Shown here: positions 24,000-37,708 of the stretch, one piece after another
How the letters are laid out: every line of letters starts with the position of its first letter
How positions within the stretch are numbered: position 1 is the stretch's first letter
Assembly: GCF_008831285.2 (NCBI RefSeq)
Contig: NC_045145.1
Coordinates: 10,540,802-10,604,801 of the forward strand
Reading direction: 5' to 3'
Length of the DNA: 64,000 nt
Source of the DNA: Nymphaea colorata
Taxonomy: Eukaryota > Streptophyta > Magnoliopsida > Nymphaeales > Nymphaeaceae
The notes under the pieces: generated by a model
Database searches by the model: none
What the model was told of the DNA's origin: nothing
The model's input: only the letters and a program-made list of their open reading frames with translations
Translations under genes and position numbers: made by a program

Positions 24000-25716
24000 T
24001 TGCTGAAAATGGGAGACAAAGAGATTTTTCTTGTACTAGAAATCCTAAGCAAGGGTCCAATGAAGTACCTTAGTTTAGCAAATTTATAATCAATGAATGG
24101 GAGAGAGAGGTAGAGAGCTTGGAGATTGGTAGCTCCTCATCTTCTTAGTTTAGCAAATTTACAACTAAGGAGAAGAGAGAGACAACAAGTGTTAGAATGA
24201 GAAAATCACCCTCCTCCCTTGGGTCTCAAGGGTGGGTTTATATAGAATTTTTTTTCTCCTTTTTTAAAAAAAAATTGCCTAAAATGGAGAAGCAAGAGTG
24301 GGCTGCACCCCCTCCTTGTTTTTCTTTTTCAAAAGCTTTTTGAAAAAGAAAATCCTCAAATCCTCTCCCCCTTGGGGGACATTCTTTTGATGTGGCATCC
24401 TTGGGTTGGCCACCCTTATGAGGTGGCATGGTCAATGGTTGCTTGCTTAATTGGAAAGATGGCCATCATTGCTAGGGTGATGTGGCTGCCACATCACCCA
24501 TGCTAATTCCCAAGAAAGACTGTTATTTTTTTTTCAAGAATGGGCTCACCTAGCCCACATGCATGATCTAGGTGGGTTTGGGCTAGGTCAAGTCCAACAT
24601 GACTTTGACCAAGCCCAATTGTGATTTTAATTTCAATTTTTTTTGGGTTTTAAACCTAGTTTTAAATTATAATTCAAACTTTAATGAGAAAAGCATTTGA
24701 CTTTGTCTTTGAACACACTCTCTCTCTCGTGGGTATCATTGTGTTTGACCTGGGTCTACTAGGCTTTGACCTAGTGACCTAAATTTAAATTGCATTGAAT
24801 TATAGACTTCTCTATCTATAAATTCAATGATTTGATTGAATTTTAAAATTCATGGGGTTAAATTAATTGTCAAAGACATTTTCGTCCAAAATTTGATTGA
24901 GAATAGGTTCGACTTGGTCAAATCCCTAATTGAAATTGAAATTGTACAATTGTATATTTGACTTGTATGGCTTACAAGTTCAAATACGTAATTGCCTTGC
25001 TTAAAACCCAAATTAGGGTTTTATCAATCGAGCTTAATTGAGAAGGACAATTTTGACCTAAAATTGAATTGACTGGATGGTTTAACCATGGTCAACATCC
25101 AATTCATGTTTTGACTTTGACTGAATTCGACAAGTTTGATGGCTTTGATACCTAGAAAACATTGAATTATGGTTTTGTCAAGTTTAATTTGAATTGTGAT
25201 TCGACTAAGCTTACTCAAAGTTATGTAGGGTTTAGTCAATGACTATTTTGGTCCATGACTAGATTGATTAATAGGTTGACTTGTCTTGACTCGGATAAGT
25301 GAGTTCAAGTTTGAATGAGCCTATTAGGTCTGGTGCCACCTTTGGGTGAGCCTTGGCCCTGCATGCCATGTACGTGGGTCCCACATGATGTTTGGGTCTC
25401 TAGTTGGGTCCAACTTTAGATTTTGTAATCCAGATTTGGATTCATAATTAGATTTGAATTCCAAATGACAATTACAAATGGATTTGGGTTGCAAATCTTA
25501 ATTTAGATCCAGTATTGTATACTTGAATGGGATCTGGACTCATAATCTTGCAGTGTGATTTGTGCTACGAGTTAAATTCATGATTTGAACCTGAATTGAG
25601 TTTGAGTTCATATTCAGTTTGAAATTGAGAATTTTCACAATCGTTTGTGTGAAGTTCTTTGTATATATTTTGGAATTGTCTTCATCAATTTAATGGAAAA
25701 AATTGAGGTGTTAACA
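24000..25716 (-). repeat. Possible large gypsy LTR edge with TATA box
   Basis: On the minus strand a TG start followed by an AT-rich run (TGTTAACACCTCAATTTTTT) begins at 25716. A TATA box in good context (CTATATAAACCCACCC) lies near 24246. The order fits the U3 of a large LTR in the same orientation as the gypsy RT relic at 20930-21870. No primer-binding site or partner LTR was recognised, so both the class and the lower boundary are uncertain. Confidence 0.3.
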
Positions 25717-28220
25717 TTACTATTGTGACTCAAATCAAGCCTAAACTTATACCTTAACTTTTTTTTGTTCTCTCCTAAGTTTTTCCAAACATTTAAGTAG
25801 GATTTTCAAAGAAATTGGGTGTGCTTAAATTAGCCATTTACCGATAAGGAAACGTTACAAATAAAAAAAAAATTGATCTAAAATTTAGTTTAATTAAGAT
25901 CAATAGCTGCCTAGCTCTCACTTTTCAATTTGGCTTTGAATTGTCAAATCCCCTCTCTCTGTCTTTCTGGACGGCTATATAGCCATGGAAGAGTGAAAGG
26001 CAAGAGTGTAACAAGTACTAAGAATGAACTCCCAAATTTTGAGAACTGAATTAAACTCAAGCCAAGATTAATGAACTCAAACTGAACTAAGGGAAGACTG
26101 ATTTATACATGATAAACATGATCCTAACTCAGTTTCAGCTCACTCTATCATTTTAAGGTCAATTTTACTTTAAGCATGCTAAATAGGAGTGACATTGAGC
26201 TAGTGAAAACTTGTGAGTTACTTTAAGACTGAAATTTGGGTTTGGTAGCTCAAAGTAAGTGAAATAATACTTTCATTCCATTAATGTAAATCTATCTTGA
26301 ACTTGGTTGGGCTTAAAGTTATATGTTTCAACTATAAATTGCAGTTTTAGATTCAATGAATTGATTTGAGCTATGAGAGCTAACATAAGCTGGTTAAAAG
26401 AGCTGGTAAGCTTATTTCAAATATCCACAAAGAATTCAATTCTTGAAATTTAGCTTTAAAAATTAGTTTGAAATCACTTTGTGAAGCGCAAAATGGTCTT
26501 TTGACCTATGAGAAATTTATGGTGTCTACAAGGCCCTAGAAGGTAAATGTGTGTTCAAACTAGTTTTAGACCTTGATCATGCATGAGTTTTGGAAAGCAA
26601 CTTTAGAAAGAACTTATTTTGAGATATATTTTATAACAATATGATTTTAAAGTGTACCTGCATGGAGACTGAGCTAAGTTTAGCCTTTCACATGCTAGGG
26701 CTACTACCTCAAGGAATGATACCAGACTAACCTAGCTTAGTTATTGCAAGTTCTTCCTATGTGTGTAACTAGTGATTTAGGTTGCATGTTGAAAACCAAT
26801 GCAATGCATGCATAAATCTAAAACATTATATCAAAAGCAAAATGATATGTTTGACAAAGTTTTAAAATTGAAATATTGAAATTAAAGACTCATATTAAAG
26901 GAAGAAAGAGATAGAGAGGCATACCTGGCCTCTTGCCTACCTTAAAGACTGAAAATTAAAAGATATATCTAGCAAAACTAGAAAAAGCTAAACTAGAAAA
27001 TGTTTTATGAAAATTAGAACTATCCAAGACTAAGAAAGAAATAAATTAATCCAAGCATGCTAAGAGCATAAAAGAAAAACCTAAGGCATGCTGTTAGAAA
27101 ACAAGAAAAATAAAGAACTAAATAGGAAATAAGAAAGGAAAGGGAAATGAAAAGGAAAATTACTTGAACCGCATAACCTAACTTAAACCGAAACCATAGC
27201 CCCTCCTAGCTCTACTGAACCTGGTATAGTTCTTGGTTAAGTACTACTGCAACTTGAAAAGACCTAACCTAGACCCTAATAGACTAAAGAGAATTTAATT
27301 TTCTTTCAAAAATAGACTTGGGTATTCGTTTGGAATTTTTTTAGATTTACTTTAAGAAGCTTATTTGGAAGCATGTGTGGGGAAAGGGGGGTCACGATCC
27401 CTTTTATAGGCTCTAGCAATAGAAATAAGCTCTAAAACTTTTGATTCATGACTAAATTCTTCTTGACAATTGTGTATCCTCAAAATCATAGGTTAAAACT
27501 TGGAAAACTATATATTATATCATGCATTCTTTCAAACATAAATAATCTTTCATTCATTCTAGAGTCAATTCAACAACACATGCAGTTCTGTTTGAAGTAA
27601 ATTGATCTGCAGAAAAAATTGCATAGTCCATGAACAACTATTTCTACTAACATGCAACATGTGTTACAAAATTGAGAGAGAATTTTGGCACAAAACCTTG
27701 TAATATATGCATATATATGGCTCAAAAATGGAAGTATCTAGATTTGTAGAATGTGGAACTTGGATCAATATTTGATTCTGAGATCCATAGCAAGTTCAGG
27801 TCTAGAGAAAGTTCTAGAAAGTGGATTTGGATACGATATTTTGGGATCTGATGATTTGAGATAAACATCTGGAAATGAGAAGTGAATCCAAATAGTTGTA
27901 TATGATGGATCAAGAAATTGATAGAGATTTGGATTGGGCATGCCCTGGCCTAACTCACTTTGGGCTAGGTTGGTTGAGAGTCATTCAATTCTAGTGTAAA
28001 TGGGTTAAGTTGAATTTGAACGTGTAAAAAACACTTTATTGGGATCTAAAGCTATAATCTTTAGTTCAACCACACATCCTTCAGCCCAACTGACCTGAGG
28101 ATAAGTTTTCTTCAGTGTAAAAATAAAACCATCTCACTTACTTTGAGTTACAAAGCCCAAATTTCAATTTTAAAATGACTTACATGTTTCCATTGGGTTA
28201 CTCTCTCTCCTATTGAACAG
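25717..28220. other. No gene recognised; degenerate repeat DNA
   Basis: Noncoding sequence with no domain in any frame. A minus-strand TATA-like site (CCTATAAAAGGGATC) lies near 27400. A TGTAGACACC start, also minus, is at 26530. Parts near 26064-26145 and 27030-27125 are inverted relatives of sequence near 28245-28325 and 30580-30660. The stretch is probably old LTR sequence. Confidence 0.4.
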
Positions 28221-28700
28221 GGTCTGAATTTCAGTTTTAACGGAGTCAGCTCGAAACTGAGCTAGAATCATGTACATCATGTTTAAATCTATCTTCCCTT
28301 AATTCAATTTGAGTTTATTTATTCTTGTTTGAGTTCAATTCAGTTTTGAAGGTCGCAAAGACTACACTTTCTCATGTTTTTCAAGGTTATAGGCTGAATT
28401 TGAGCTCAACCTAATTGAGTGAGCTGAAACCGAGATATGATCATTTTTGTCATGTTTAAGTATATATTCTTGAGTTTGATTTACATACATTTATCCTAGT
28501 TTGAGTTCAATTCAATTTTGAATGTCCCAAAGTCCACTCTCTTTTGTTTTTCACAAGCCTGAGTTGAATTTCAGCTCAACCCAATGTTGTAAACCAAACC
28601 CAAGTTAGAATCTTGTTCATCGTGTTTAAGCCTATCTTGCCTCAGTTCCGTTTGAGTTCATTTATGTCAATTTGAATTCAATTCAATTCCAAAGATTTTG
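28221..28700. repeat. Tandem array of three diverged units of about 168 bp
   Basis: Units start near 28221, 28391 and 28558. Each has a CTGAATTTCAG-like start, then a GAGC..AAACC/TGAGCTAGAATCATG-like stretch, then CATGTTTAAG.CTATCTT, then TTGAGTTCAATTCA. The copies differ by many substitutions, so the array is old. An inverted relative of one unit lies at about 26064-26145. Confidence 0.7.
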
Positions 28701-31700
28701 TAACTCATTCCTAGCACTTACTACACTCTATAATCACTGTCGAACTTATTTTAGCCAAATCATATCAACATTTTTTAATGTTTCAGCATATCTTTATTGG
28801 TAAGTGGTGAATTAAGCATCCCTAGCTCCACCGATCGAAATTACAATAATAACTTAGTTTTTCAAACCCTCACCCAACTTCCATTTATAGTTTGGCATTT
28901 CGAGTCATGTCCATCTAGAAAATTTGATTTTTAGAACAATCTAGGAGGAAATTTTCAGTTAATTTAACCAAAGCCAATTTAGAAGTAGGCTCACAAGATG
29001 GTTGCATCAGATTGATCAAAAAACTTTGGAATCACACAAGGGCAAAATGGACACTTTTCTTTTGACCATATTCTTCTTTTCAAACATAAGACAAATGTCA
29101 CCTATATCTTAATTTATGTTTGCTTTGATTGCTAGAGTTGTAGCCCAAGTCAAATATATGATTTATGCTTATTTGAGTCCAAAATCTATATACCAAGAGT
29201 AAAACACTCGTTCTTTCTTCCAATCACATTTTTCTGCATAAACTCAAGTTATATCTCACATATACATTAGTTTATTACTTCCCTTAATTTCTAGAGTCTC
29301 AAGTTGAACTAAATGCTTGATTTGAGCATGTTTTGATCCAATATCATATTTTAGGGGTAAAATAGTCATTTTGTATCCATATGTTTCACTTGAACTTAGG
29401 ATTATATGTCATATATATCTAAGTTCATCAAGTTTAATCATTTTCAGATCTCTATAACTCTAGTTAGAAATCTATTTTTTATTTCAAATACATTGCAAGT
29501 TATTCAGATTTACAACCAAGGGCAAAATAGTTTTTTTTTTTTGGATCTCCTACCCATGCCCAAAGACAAAAAAAACCTCTTCTTCAATAATGTCATTCTG
29601 CAATTATGGAGTTTATAATATTTGGAACATCAATTATAATCTCTTTGTCAATATTTTTAGATCCATGAAGTATTGTAATTGATATCTCTTCTCTAGAATT
29701 CTGATCCAAATATCCTATCATATCCAAGATTCATTTCCTAGTATTCAGACCCTGATCTGAATCTCAAAACCATATCCATGATGCATTCCCTAGAATTTTT
29801 CTCTTGATCTGAATCTCAAAACCTTGTCCCGATCCAAGATCTGTATGCATAAAATGTGAGTATATGTAATAAATGTCATACTCGATTTCGTGTAAATGCT
29901 CGTGACTTATGCACGGTTATGAGCTGAGCACTCAAGCTTAGATGAAATCGGTGTTTTTATGGCTCCAAAACAAACATTTTTTGTTTTGGTCTTAAGTACA
30001 ATATAAAGTTTTAAAATTTTATCATATGGTTTGCTTAAGGACTCTTTCCCCAAGGAAGTTTAGCCTTGTATTTAAAGTTGCAGACAAGTCTCCCACCTCC
30101 TTGGGGCACTTTAAAATAAACCATTGGGCAAGAGATTGCTAACACACTGAATTCCAAGCCATGCTTCGATAGAAGTTGGGAAATTCTCAACAAGTACTTT
30201 TACAAAGCTATAACTTGGTGAAAAAAGCCATTTGGCTGAAAATTTTAGGGTTCTTTTAAGTTTGAGTCAAGAACTTTGTTTAGTTATTTGAAGTATAACC
30301 AAGTACACAAACGTTCAGTCTTATAGAGCCAAGTGATACTCTATAGGAGGTGTAAGACATGAGGTCATCATTTTAGGTAATTCCTTTTCCCTCTTTTCTT
30401 TCGTTTGTTACTTGCAACTTAGTTCTTTTCTTTATTAGTTTTCTTCGAAGAATGTTTAGGTTTTCCTTTTCTGCTTTTGCATGCTCAAATTAGTTTATTC
30501 CTACTTTAGTTCTTATATTTGTTTCAAGCATACGTTAGTTTAGTTTAAATTTCTTTTTTTGCATACTTAGTTTAATTTATTTCTGATTTAGTTCTTAAAT
30601 CTGTTTAATGCATGCCTTAGTTCAGTTTAATTTCTTTTAGCATGCTTAGAATAGTTTATTTTGGTTTTCCCTTTGATTACTTAAATTCTTGCAAGTTAGG
30701 GTATACATGAAGGTGAGGTATGTCACTTTCATACCTTCCTCCTCATATATTCTAAGTTTAATTCAGCTTTCATTTTCAAACTTTAGCATGCATCAATCAT
30801 ATAGTTTCTCATTTCAATTAAATCATACATTGTCTAAATTCAAGATCATGTATATTCGATTTTAAACAATGCATATTCACATATCAAGTATGAATAGTCG
30901 GAATTAGGATAGCAATGGGCATTTGATGCCAGCCTGAGCACATAAAACCTATTTGATGTTAAATTAAAATTGAGACACTATTAAAATCATAATTTTCAAA
31001 ATGATTTTCTAAAACAAAACCTCTTCTTGCAGAAGTTTTCCAAAACCTCTAGGTCCATACTGATTGTAACTTGGTTTAGAACCCACTGATGTTTTAAGTC
31101 TTCCAATCCCTAGCTCAAGCTGTCCATAGAACCACTACATGAAACTCAAAAAAATTAGACTTAATTCCCCCCATTAAGTCTCCCTAAATGCAAAAATTAC
31201 ACTGGGTATTGAGTCCATTACCATAAACTAGACCTTCACCCAGTACAGAGCCCAATCATGTCGATTTCACCTTGACTTAGACTCCTGATCTACCAAAAAA
31301 CCTCAATTAGGTCACTTCATCCTAAAACCCTAAGTTTCAGTTAAATCTAAATCCAATTTTAAATCAAAACTTTAAGGAATGGTTCTTATATATGAGACAC
31401 GTCGATATCGGATTTGAGAATTTAGAGACAAAATCTCTTTGGAATTGGATTGAATCCCAATTTGAAATACTAAATCTAGATAAAACTTGATTATGATTTG
31501 GATCTTGATTATGACATTGGATAATAGAACTATGGAAAAATAATGCTTGTATGGAAAAGGATGATTTTCCTCCTAGCATACAGAGCACTATGGGTCATGT
31601 GGACCGACTGGCAGGTCAAACTTTGTTTTAGGGGTATGTCAGGTTCCAAGTGACAATTTGATTGTTTGCCCCTTCAAAAATGCATTTTGGTAAACTGACA

Positions 31701-33271
31701 ATTATCAAAATGACATATAGTGATGACCAAGCATAAAATGGAAAACTTAATATAAAACATGTCAACCCAAATGGAACTTAGAAATGCTTTCAAGTGTATT
31801 TGATTGCAACAATACCAAGAAACAAAAAATGTAACTCCTAGATCAATAAAAAATGAGCCTGGAAGTTGAACTATGCACTAAGTGACATGTCTGAAAGTAG
31901 ACATTCTTAGTGAATTTGTAGAAAAGAAATTCAGGCCCATTGGAAAAGTGTTAACTCAAACAAAGCTAGAAATATTTAGATCCAAGCACTATAGAACATG
32001 ATCTCAGCTTAGTGTGGGCTGACTTGTTCTGAATAGGGTAAACTTGTGCTTGGAACTTGCCAAATATTTGAAGTGATATTGCAGCTGCAAGACAACTTTT
32101 TTAGAACTGAAATATAGATTCTTCAACTAAAAGCAACTGTGGAAATACTCAGGTTGCATTGATGTGAATCTATTTCGAGATTGACTCAGTCTAACAAGGT
32201 CCTGGTGATCCATAAATGTAGATGATCTGGTGCAATGAGTTGTTCAGGATAGAATGAGCTGGTTCTAAGCAAAGTAGAGGTTGTCATGCTGACTCTAATG
32301 ACTCCTGAAGACTCGTAAGAGTGAGAACAACCTTGATTGGACCAGGTTCAAGCATTTCTAAAAGTTCTCAAGCTTGTTTGAGATTCAGGGGAAAATGGCT
32401 TTACTTGGGGACAAAATGGTCAATTGGTAGAGTGGCAGCAACTAGGTGATCATGGTCAAAATGTTAGGAGCCTAGGTGAGATGAGTTTAGCACTGGTTCT
32501 TGTCCATGACTGCTACATTTGAATTAATGTTAGAAAATCTATTCAAAACCCCATTGTGAGGTGTGAAGTAGTCATTTGGTCATTGTGAAAAATTTGGAGT
32601 ATTTACAGATGTTCCTTTTTTCATTATTAAGCTAGTAAGACATTCGTGTAGTGGCAAAGGTAAAACACACCAAATTCATAAAAGAAACTAAAATGAACAA
32701 GGAAAGGTTCCTAACCTGGAAGATATGTATGTGATGTTCAATTCATGAAGCATGGGGATGAGAAATTTGGTGCTCTTAAAAAATAAAAAATGCCCCAATT
32801 TGTGAACTTGTGTGTCATTGTAAAAGTTTCTTGACATGGTTGTTCAACGTTTTATTTAAAAGATGCCCTAGTGTAAAGACTGCTGCACCATTGCAGGAGA
32901 TACTTTTTCAAACATCGTTCAAATGATGCCCCTAGTATTGACAATTTTCGTGAAAATTCTTGTCAAAATTTATCATCTAATGAATAGTGACTATATGATG
33001 ATTTTCTTATAGTTATATTTTTTTGTCGTGACGTCAAGTTTCCTTGATATTAGAAATGTTGAGCTAATCATCAAGTTTTCTTCATGTTCAATTCGATGGA
33101 TTTCCGTATGTCTAAACGCATTGGTAAGGGAGTGAATCGTGTATTCTAAGGGCTGGAACTAACCAGCTACACTTTATATTTTGCTATTGTAATCTAATAA
33201 TAGAGAAAGGCGCACGATCTCAACGAATTACTTATAAATAAATCAATGTCCAATGTAAGAACCATTGCCTT
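28701..33271. other. No gene recognised; further duplicated noncoding DNA
   Basis: No coding signature. A tandem duplication with a period of about 82 bp lies at 30475-30660 (GCATGC/GCATAC ... TTTAGTTCTTA ... TTAGTT.AGTTTAA). A shorter one of about 55 bp lies near 29752-29830 (TGATCTGAATCTCAAAACC). The rest is AT-rich and unremarkable. Confidence 0.5.
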
Positions 33272-34383
33272 CACTACAAAAAAAAAAGATGGTTTCACTT
33301 ATGCATGGAAAATATAACATCAGTGAAACTCGACTTTTACTGACATTTAGAGTTAAATGTCGATAAGTATGAACTTTTACCAACGTTTAATAGAAGAGAC
33401 GTTGATTAAAAACAGTCTTCATCAATGCGTGGAACTATTGTGTTATTGAATGAAGTTGAACCTTTAACATTGGTAAAAAAGAAAAAAAAAGGCCAGTCTT
33501 ATTGACACGTTATCGTTCTTGCATTGATGAAACATTTCGTTGTTAAAGATTACCGATGTCCAACTGAGGTCGTTGGTAAAAAGTACATGTATCGATCTAT
33601 TTTTTAGCGATGCATGATTTTTCTCTAGTGGTTGAAATGTATCCCATTAAAACATTATTGGCCCGAGCATCATGTGTTGATAAAACTTTACATTGATCAA
33701 CGTGTTGACTCGTCACTAATGCGTTTTTCACTGATGCCCTCGGACATCGGTAATGTTTGTTTTTAAGTAAGCCTTTACTGACATGTTTGCACAGGTCGGT
33801 AAACACTTCTTCGACTTGTTATCTCTGCCTGAATCCTTCTTCTCCTTTTTCTTTTCTCTGTCCTCTCCTCCCACCGACAACTTTTTGGTGAGGTTTTGGA
33901 CTGCTTGAAACTTGAGAAGGTTGATTCCTCAAATTCGTCCTCATTTTTTTTAATTGCATATGATTTCAAGTTATAACATACTTGTATGGTATATATCTAA
34001 ATTTTTTCAGTAAGATATTGTTGTTTTTCGATAGGATTTGGCCGTGAAACTTTGCAAGAATGTTTGTTGAGCTTAATACTTTCAATTTGACATATTAATT
34101 GCATAAAATCTCTGCACAATCACAAAACCCTTAATTTTTCTTTAATTTTTGTCATCACCGGATTCAGCCGCATTGTGGCTAGATTCCAACATCAAATTTG
34201 GACTATGTCTAATTCAAGTACATATATACTTATTCGTGAAATATTAATTTGATTAGTTGTCATTTGAATATTTTTGTAGATGTTTGAATGTTTTCGGTCC
34301 CTAGCCATTTTCGCAACCCACTAAGTGTTCGACAAATTGTTTAAACGATTGAAAAGTTATAATTTCTTGAACCACTTGGATAG

Positions 34384-34616
34384 TGTTGAAATTAGAAAGT
34401 TTGGCTTTAAGTGTGGTAGTCATTTGATTATTTAAAAGTTAGGGTTCTCTTTTGTCTTTTTACTATTTTAGTTGTCTTACTTTTGTAATAGCCACAGCCG
34501 TGCCCTAATCTCTCTTTAAGTAGAGATTAGAGCACGATATGAATTGAATCTCTTTTTCGTCTCTCTCTCTCTCTCCCTCTCTCTCTCTCGTTCTCCCCCT
34601 TCTCCATTACGCAACA
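34384..34616 (+). repeat. 5' LTR of the nested copia element
   Basis: TG...CA ends with a CT-rich tract at 34560-34590. The LTR directly precedes the primer-binding site and matches the LTR at 39468-39696 at about 97 percent. Confidence 0.93.
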
Positions 34617-34630
34617 TGGTATCAGAGCCA
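34617..34630 (+). other. Primer-binding site (initiator tRNA-Met)
   Basis: TGGTATCAGAGCCA directly follows the LTR. It is the standard plant copia primer site, complementary to the 3' end of initiator tRNA-Met. Confidence 0.95.
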
Positions 34631-34854
34631 TCTCAGGCTGCTGCTGGCGTGATCACTGATTTCTCTCATCTTTCTTGCTGCGTGGAGGAGGACCTGATCT
34701 CGCCAATGTGGTAGGCGTGAACAGATCCTTAAGTGGAGTGTGTGGAGAATGTTTTATGTGTTGTTCATGGATGATGTTTAGAGTATTGAAGCAAAGTTGA
34801 TATGTTGTTTGTGTGGCTATGGTTTAAGGCATGATCAAAGGTTCTGGTGAAGCA

Positions 34855-35090
34855 GAATATATGCAGAATTTGTCTGCGCAAGACGTGGACTTGCTGTTTG
34901 AGAGTTGAGGTAGAATATATGCAGAACTTATCTACGCAAGACGTGGACTTGCTGTTTGAGAGTTGAGGTTGGGAATAGAAGAAGCAGCGGTAGAATTTGT
35001 TTGTAAGGTTGTGCTTTCAACAGAATATTTTCAGCAAGGATTTCCTTTTTTTTCTTATGTGCTTTCAGCAGAATATTTTCAGCAAGGTTT
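34855..35090 (+). repeat. Tandem duplications in the nested copia leader
   Basis: A duplication of about 56 bp (34855-34911, 34912-34968) shares GCAAGACGTGGACTTGCTGT. A second one of about 41 bp (near 35010-35090) shares CAGAATATTTTCAGCAAGG. Both lie in the untranslated leader, as in the related element at 2731-3010. Confidence 0.85.
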
Positions 35091-35227
35091 TCCCTTTTTT
35101 CTTGTTGTTCGGGGTTGTAAAAGAAGCTTGTGCACATTTCTTCATTTTGTTCCTGACGTCTGCGTGAAGTTGCTGCATATTATTTTATCTTGGTATTCTC
35201 ATTCTTAATTTCTTGTTGTGATTCATT

Positions 35228-37708
35228 ATAGCTGAGAACCATAAATCAGAGGGTGGTAACGATCATAAAGGAGTTGGAAATCTCTTCTCCTATGGATTTA
35301 CGGTTAAATTAGATGGACACAACTATGAAGTGTGGTCCAGGTCCTTTATGTTGTCAGTCAAAGGACAACTAAAGAGACACATAATTGAAGAGGATGAGCC
35401 TATTGACAAGTCAGGGAAGTACATATCCTGGGAAGAGGACGACAGCATGGTTATGTCTTGGATTACGAATAGCGTCCAACCACAAATTGCTTCTACTATT
35501 ACTTACTATACTTCTGCGAAGGAGATGTAGGAATTCCTTAGACAGACATATTCACAAGATAAGAATGTGAGTAAAATCCTTCAAGTTGAAGAAGAGTTGC
35601 ACAACCTCCGACAGGGAAATCAGGACTTATCACAATACTTTGCAACAGTTAAAGCTACCTATGAACGTCTGAAATTCTTGCCTCCTCCATGCAAATCTTG
35701 TTATAAGTCACACTTTGAACTTACTATGGTTGCAAAGTTTCTTGCTGGTCTCTCTCCTGAGTATGTTGCTGCTAAGGATCAGATGCTCATTGGAAGTGAA
35801 ATTCCTGATCTCTCTGATGCATACAACAGACTTAGTCGTCTGGCTATTAGCTTGTCTCAACCAGCTGGTGTGACGCCAGCTTCTGCTCTTACTGTGGGGG
35901 GTGGTCGTAGTCGTGGTCATGGCACCACCTATAGTGTCAAAGGAAGAGGTATAGGTCATGGAACTGGGGGTCGTGGGAGGTTCCAATGCACTTATTGTGG
36001 AAAGATTGGACACTTAGAGGATCGTTGTTGGGATAAACATGGTCGTCTGTTCTCTTTGTCGCAGGGAAGAAATATAGTCACCAAACAGGGCAAGAGCCCT
36101 ACTCACTCTTCTATGGGCTCTGCACAGGCTGCCACTCCTATAATGGAGGACTCTTCGTCTAGTATAGCACCAGAGTCCGTTAAAGTTAGCATTGACAAAG
36201 TTGAGTATGAGCAATTTTTAGCACACAAAGCATCACAGGCTTCAACTTCCACAGTGTTGACTGATCGAGCCTTCTCAGCGGGTCCTTCCATGTCTGACTC
36301 GGGTACTTCGTGGATTATTGATTCAAGAGCATCGAGACATTTCTGCAGTAGATCTGGGTCTTTCACTACTTTGCATAGATTTCCTCAGGCACGTCATGTC
36401 AAAATTGCAGATGGTATACTGTCACCCATATTGAGTTATGGAGATGTGAAGCTTTCTCAGTCTATGACTATTCCACATGTTTTATATGCTCCTGAATTTC
36501 CATCTCATTTACTCTCTATTAAATATTTGATTACTGATTTACACTGTCGCATTATTTTTTACTCTGGTTCATGCTCATTTCAGGACTTGCAAACTGGGAA
36601 GACAATTGGTGGTGGTTATGAGAAAGGGGGCGTCTACATCCTGTCGGCTCCTATGGGTCTTGCTGCTACCTCTTCTACATCAGAGCCTACATTCTTTCAG
36701 TGGCGTCTTCGGCTTGGTCATTCTTCAGCACCCAAGCTTTGTTCTCTCCTACCTAATCTTTCAGTTCCAGAGTCTTTTGAGTGTGAGCCTTGTCAACTTG
36801 GCGAGCACACACGTAGTAGTTTTCCTTCCAGTCTTAGTCCTTCAAGTCAGGGGTTATTTGATCTTCTTCATGTTGATGTGTGGGGGCCTAGCAGGGTTGC
36901 TAGCCGAGCTAAGTTTAGGTACTTTCTTGTTGTTGTTGATGATTATTCTCGAGTCAGTTGGGTATTCATTTTGAAGGAAAGGTCTGAAGTAATTTGTATT
37001 CTCAAAAACTTGGTTATTGAAATAAAGACTCAATTTGGTTCTGTGGTTAAGTGTATTCGCACTGATAATAATCTTGAGTTCAAATCATCTACCTTAATGA
37101 CCTTTTATACTGAAAATGGTATCTCTCCCCAATTTACATGTCCTCATACCTCACAACAGAATGGAGTTGTCGAACGAAAACAAAGGCAACTTCTAACTGT
37201 TGCTCGTACCCTAATGCTACATAATCATGTACCTACATACTTATGGGGTGATGCCATACTCATGGCTTGTTACCTGACCAATCGTTTGCCATCATCCTCC
37301 ATTGACAACAAAGTACCGATTAAACTTGTTTATCCCAATCGAAGCTTATTTTTCATTGCACCAAAAGTTTTTTGTTATACCTGTTTTGTTCACATCCTTG
37401 GGCCTAAACGTGATAAACTTGTTGTTCAAGTCATTAAGTGTGTGTTCATTGGCTATCCTCGAAACCAAAAAGGGTACAAGTGCTTTGATCTGGTAACTCA
37501 CAAAGAGTATATCAGTGCAGATGTCACTTTTTTTGAATCTCAGTCTTCCTTTAGTCCTAATTTTGTGTCATCTGAAATGTCATGTCATATCCCTTTACCT
37601 ATCCCTCTTGTCCCGTTGCAATCTTTTCCATCTCCTACTCTGACTATGAATAGGTTTCAGGATCCTTCATTGGTCTACACTCGACGACAGGACCCCTCTC
37701 ATGATTGA
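35228..37708 (+). pseudogene. Copia gag, protease and integrase (broken frame)
   Basis: One frame runs from 35228 to 37708. The expected start, judged from the related element's MAEN start, is ATA here (35228-35230). A TAG at 35528-35530 stands where the relative has a tryptophan codon. Gag includes QDLSQYFATV and a zinc knuckle CTYCGKIGHLEDRC. Protease has IDSRASRHFCS, so the glycine of DSGA is replaced. The pre-integrase zinc region is CEPCQLGEHTR. The integrase core has LLHVDVWGPS, IRTDNNLEF and QQNGVVERKQRQL, keeping D, D and E. A TGA at 37706-37708 ends the frame. Confidence 0.92.

Noticed and set aside
20930-25716. A single complete Tat/Ogre-type gypsy element from the RT relic to the TG end at 25716
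   Set aside because: No primer-binding site, gag, polypurine tract or second LTR could be found, so joining these parts into one element is not supported.
28221-28700. Consideration as a CRISPR-like array
   Set aside because: The units are about 168 bp, diverged and contiguous without spacers, and the DNA is plant nuclear; it is a tandem duplication.
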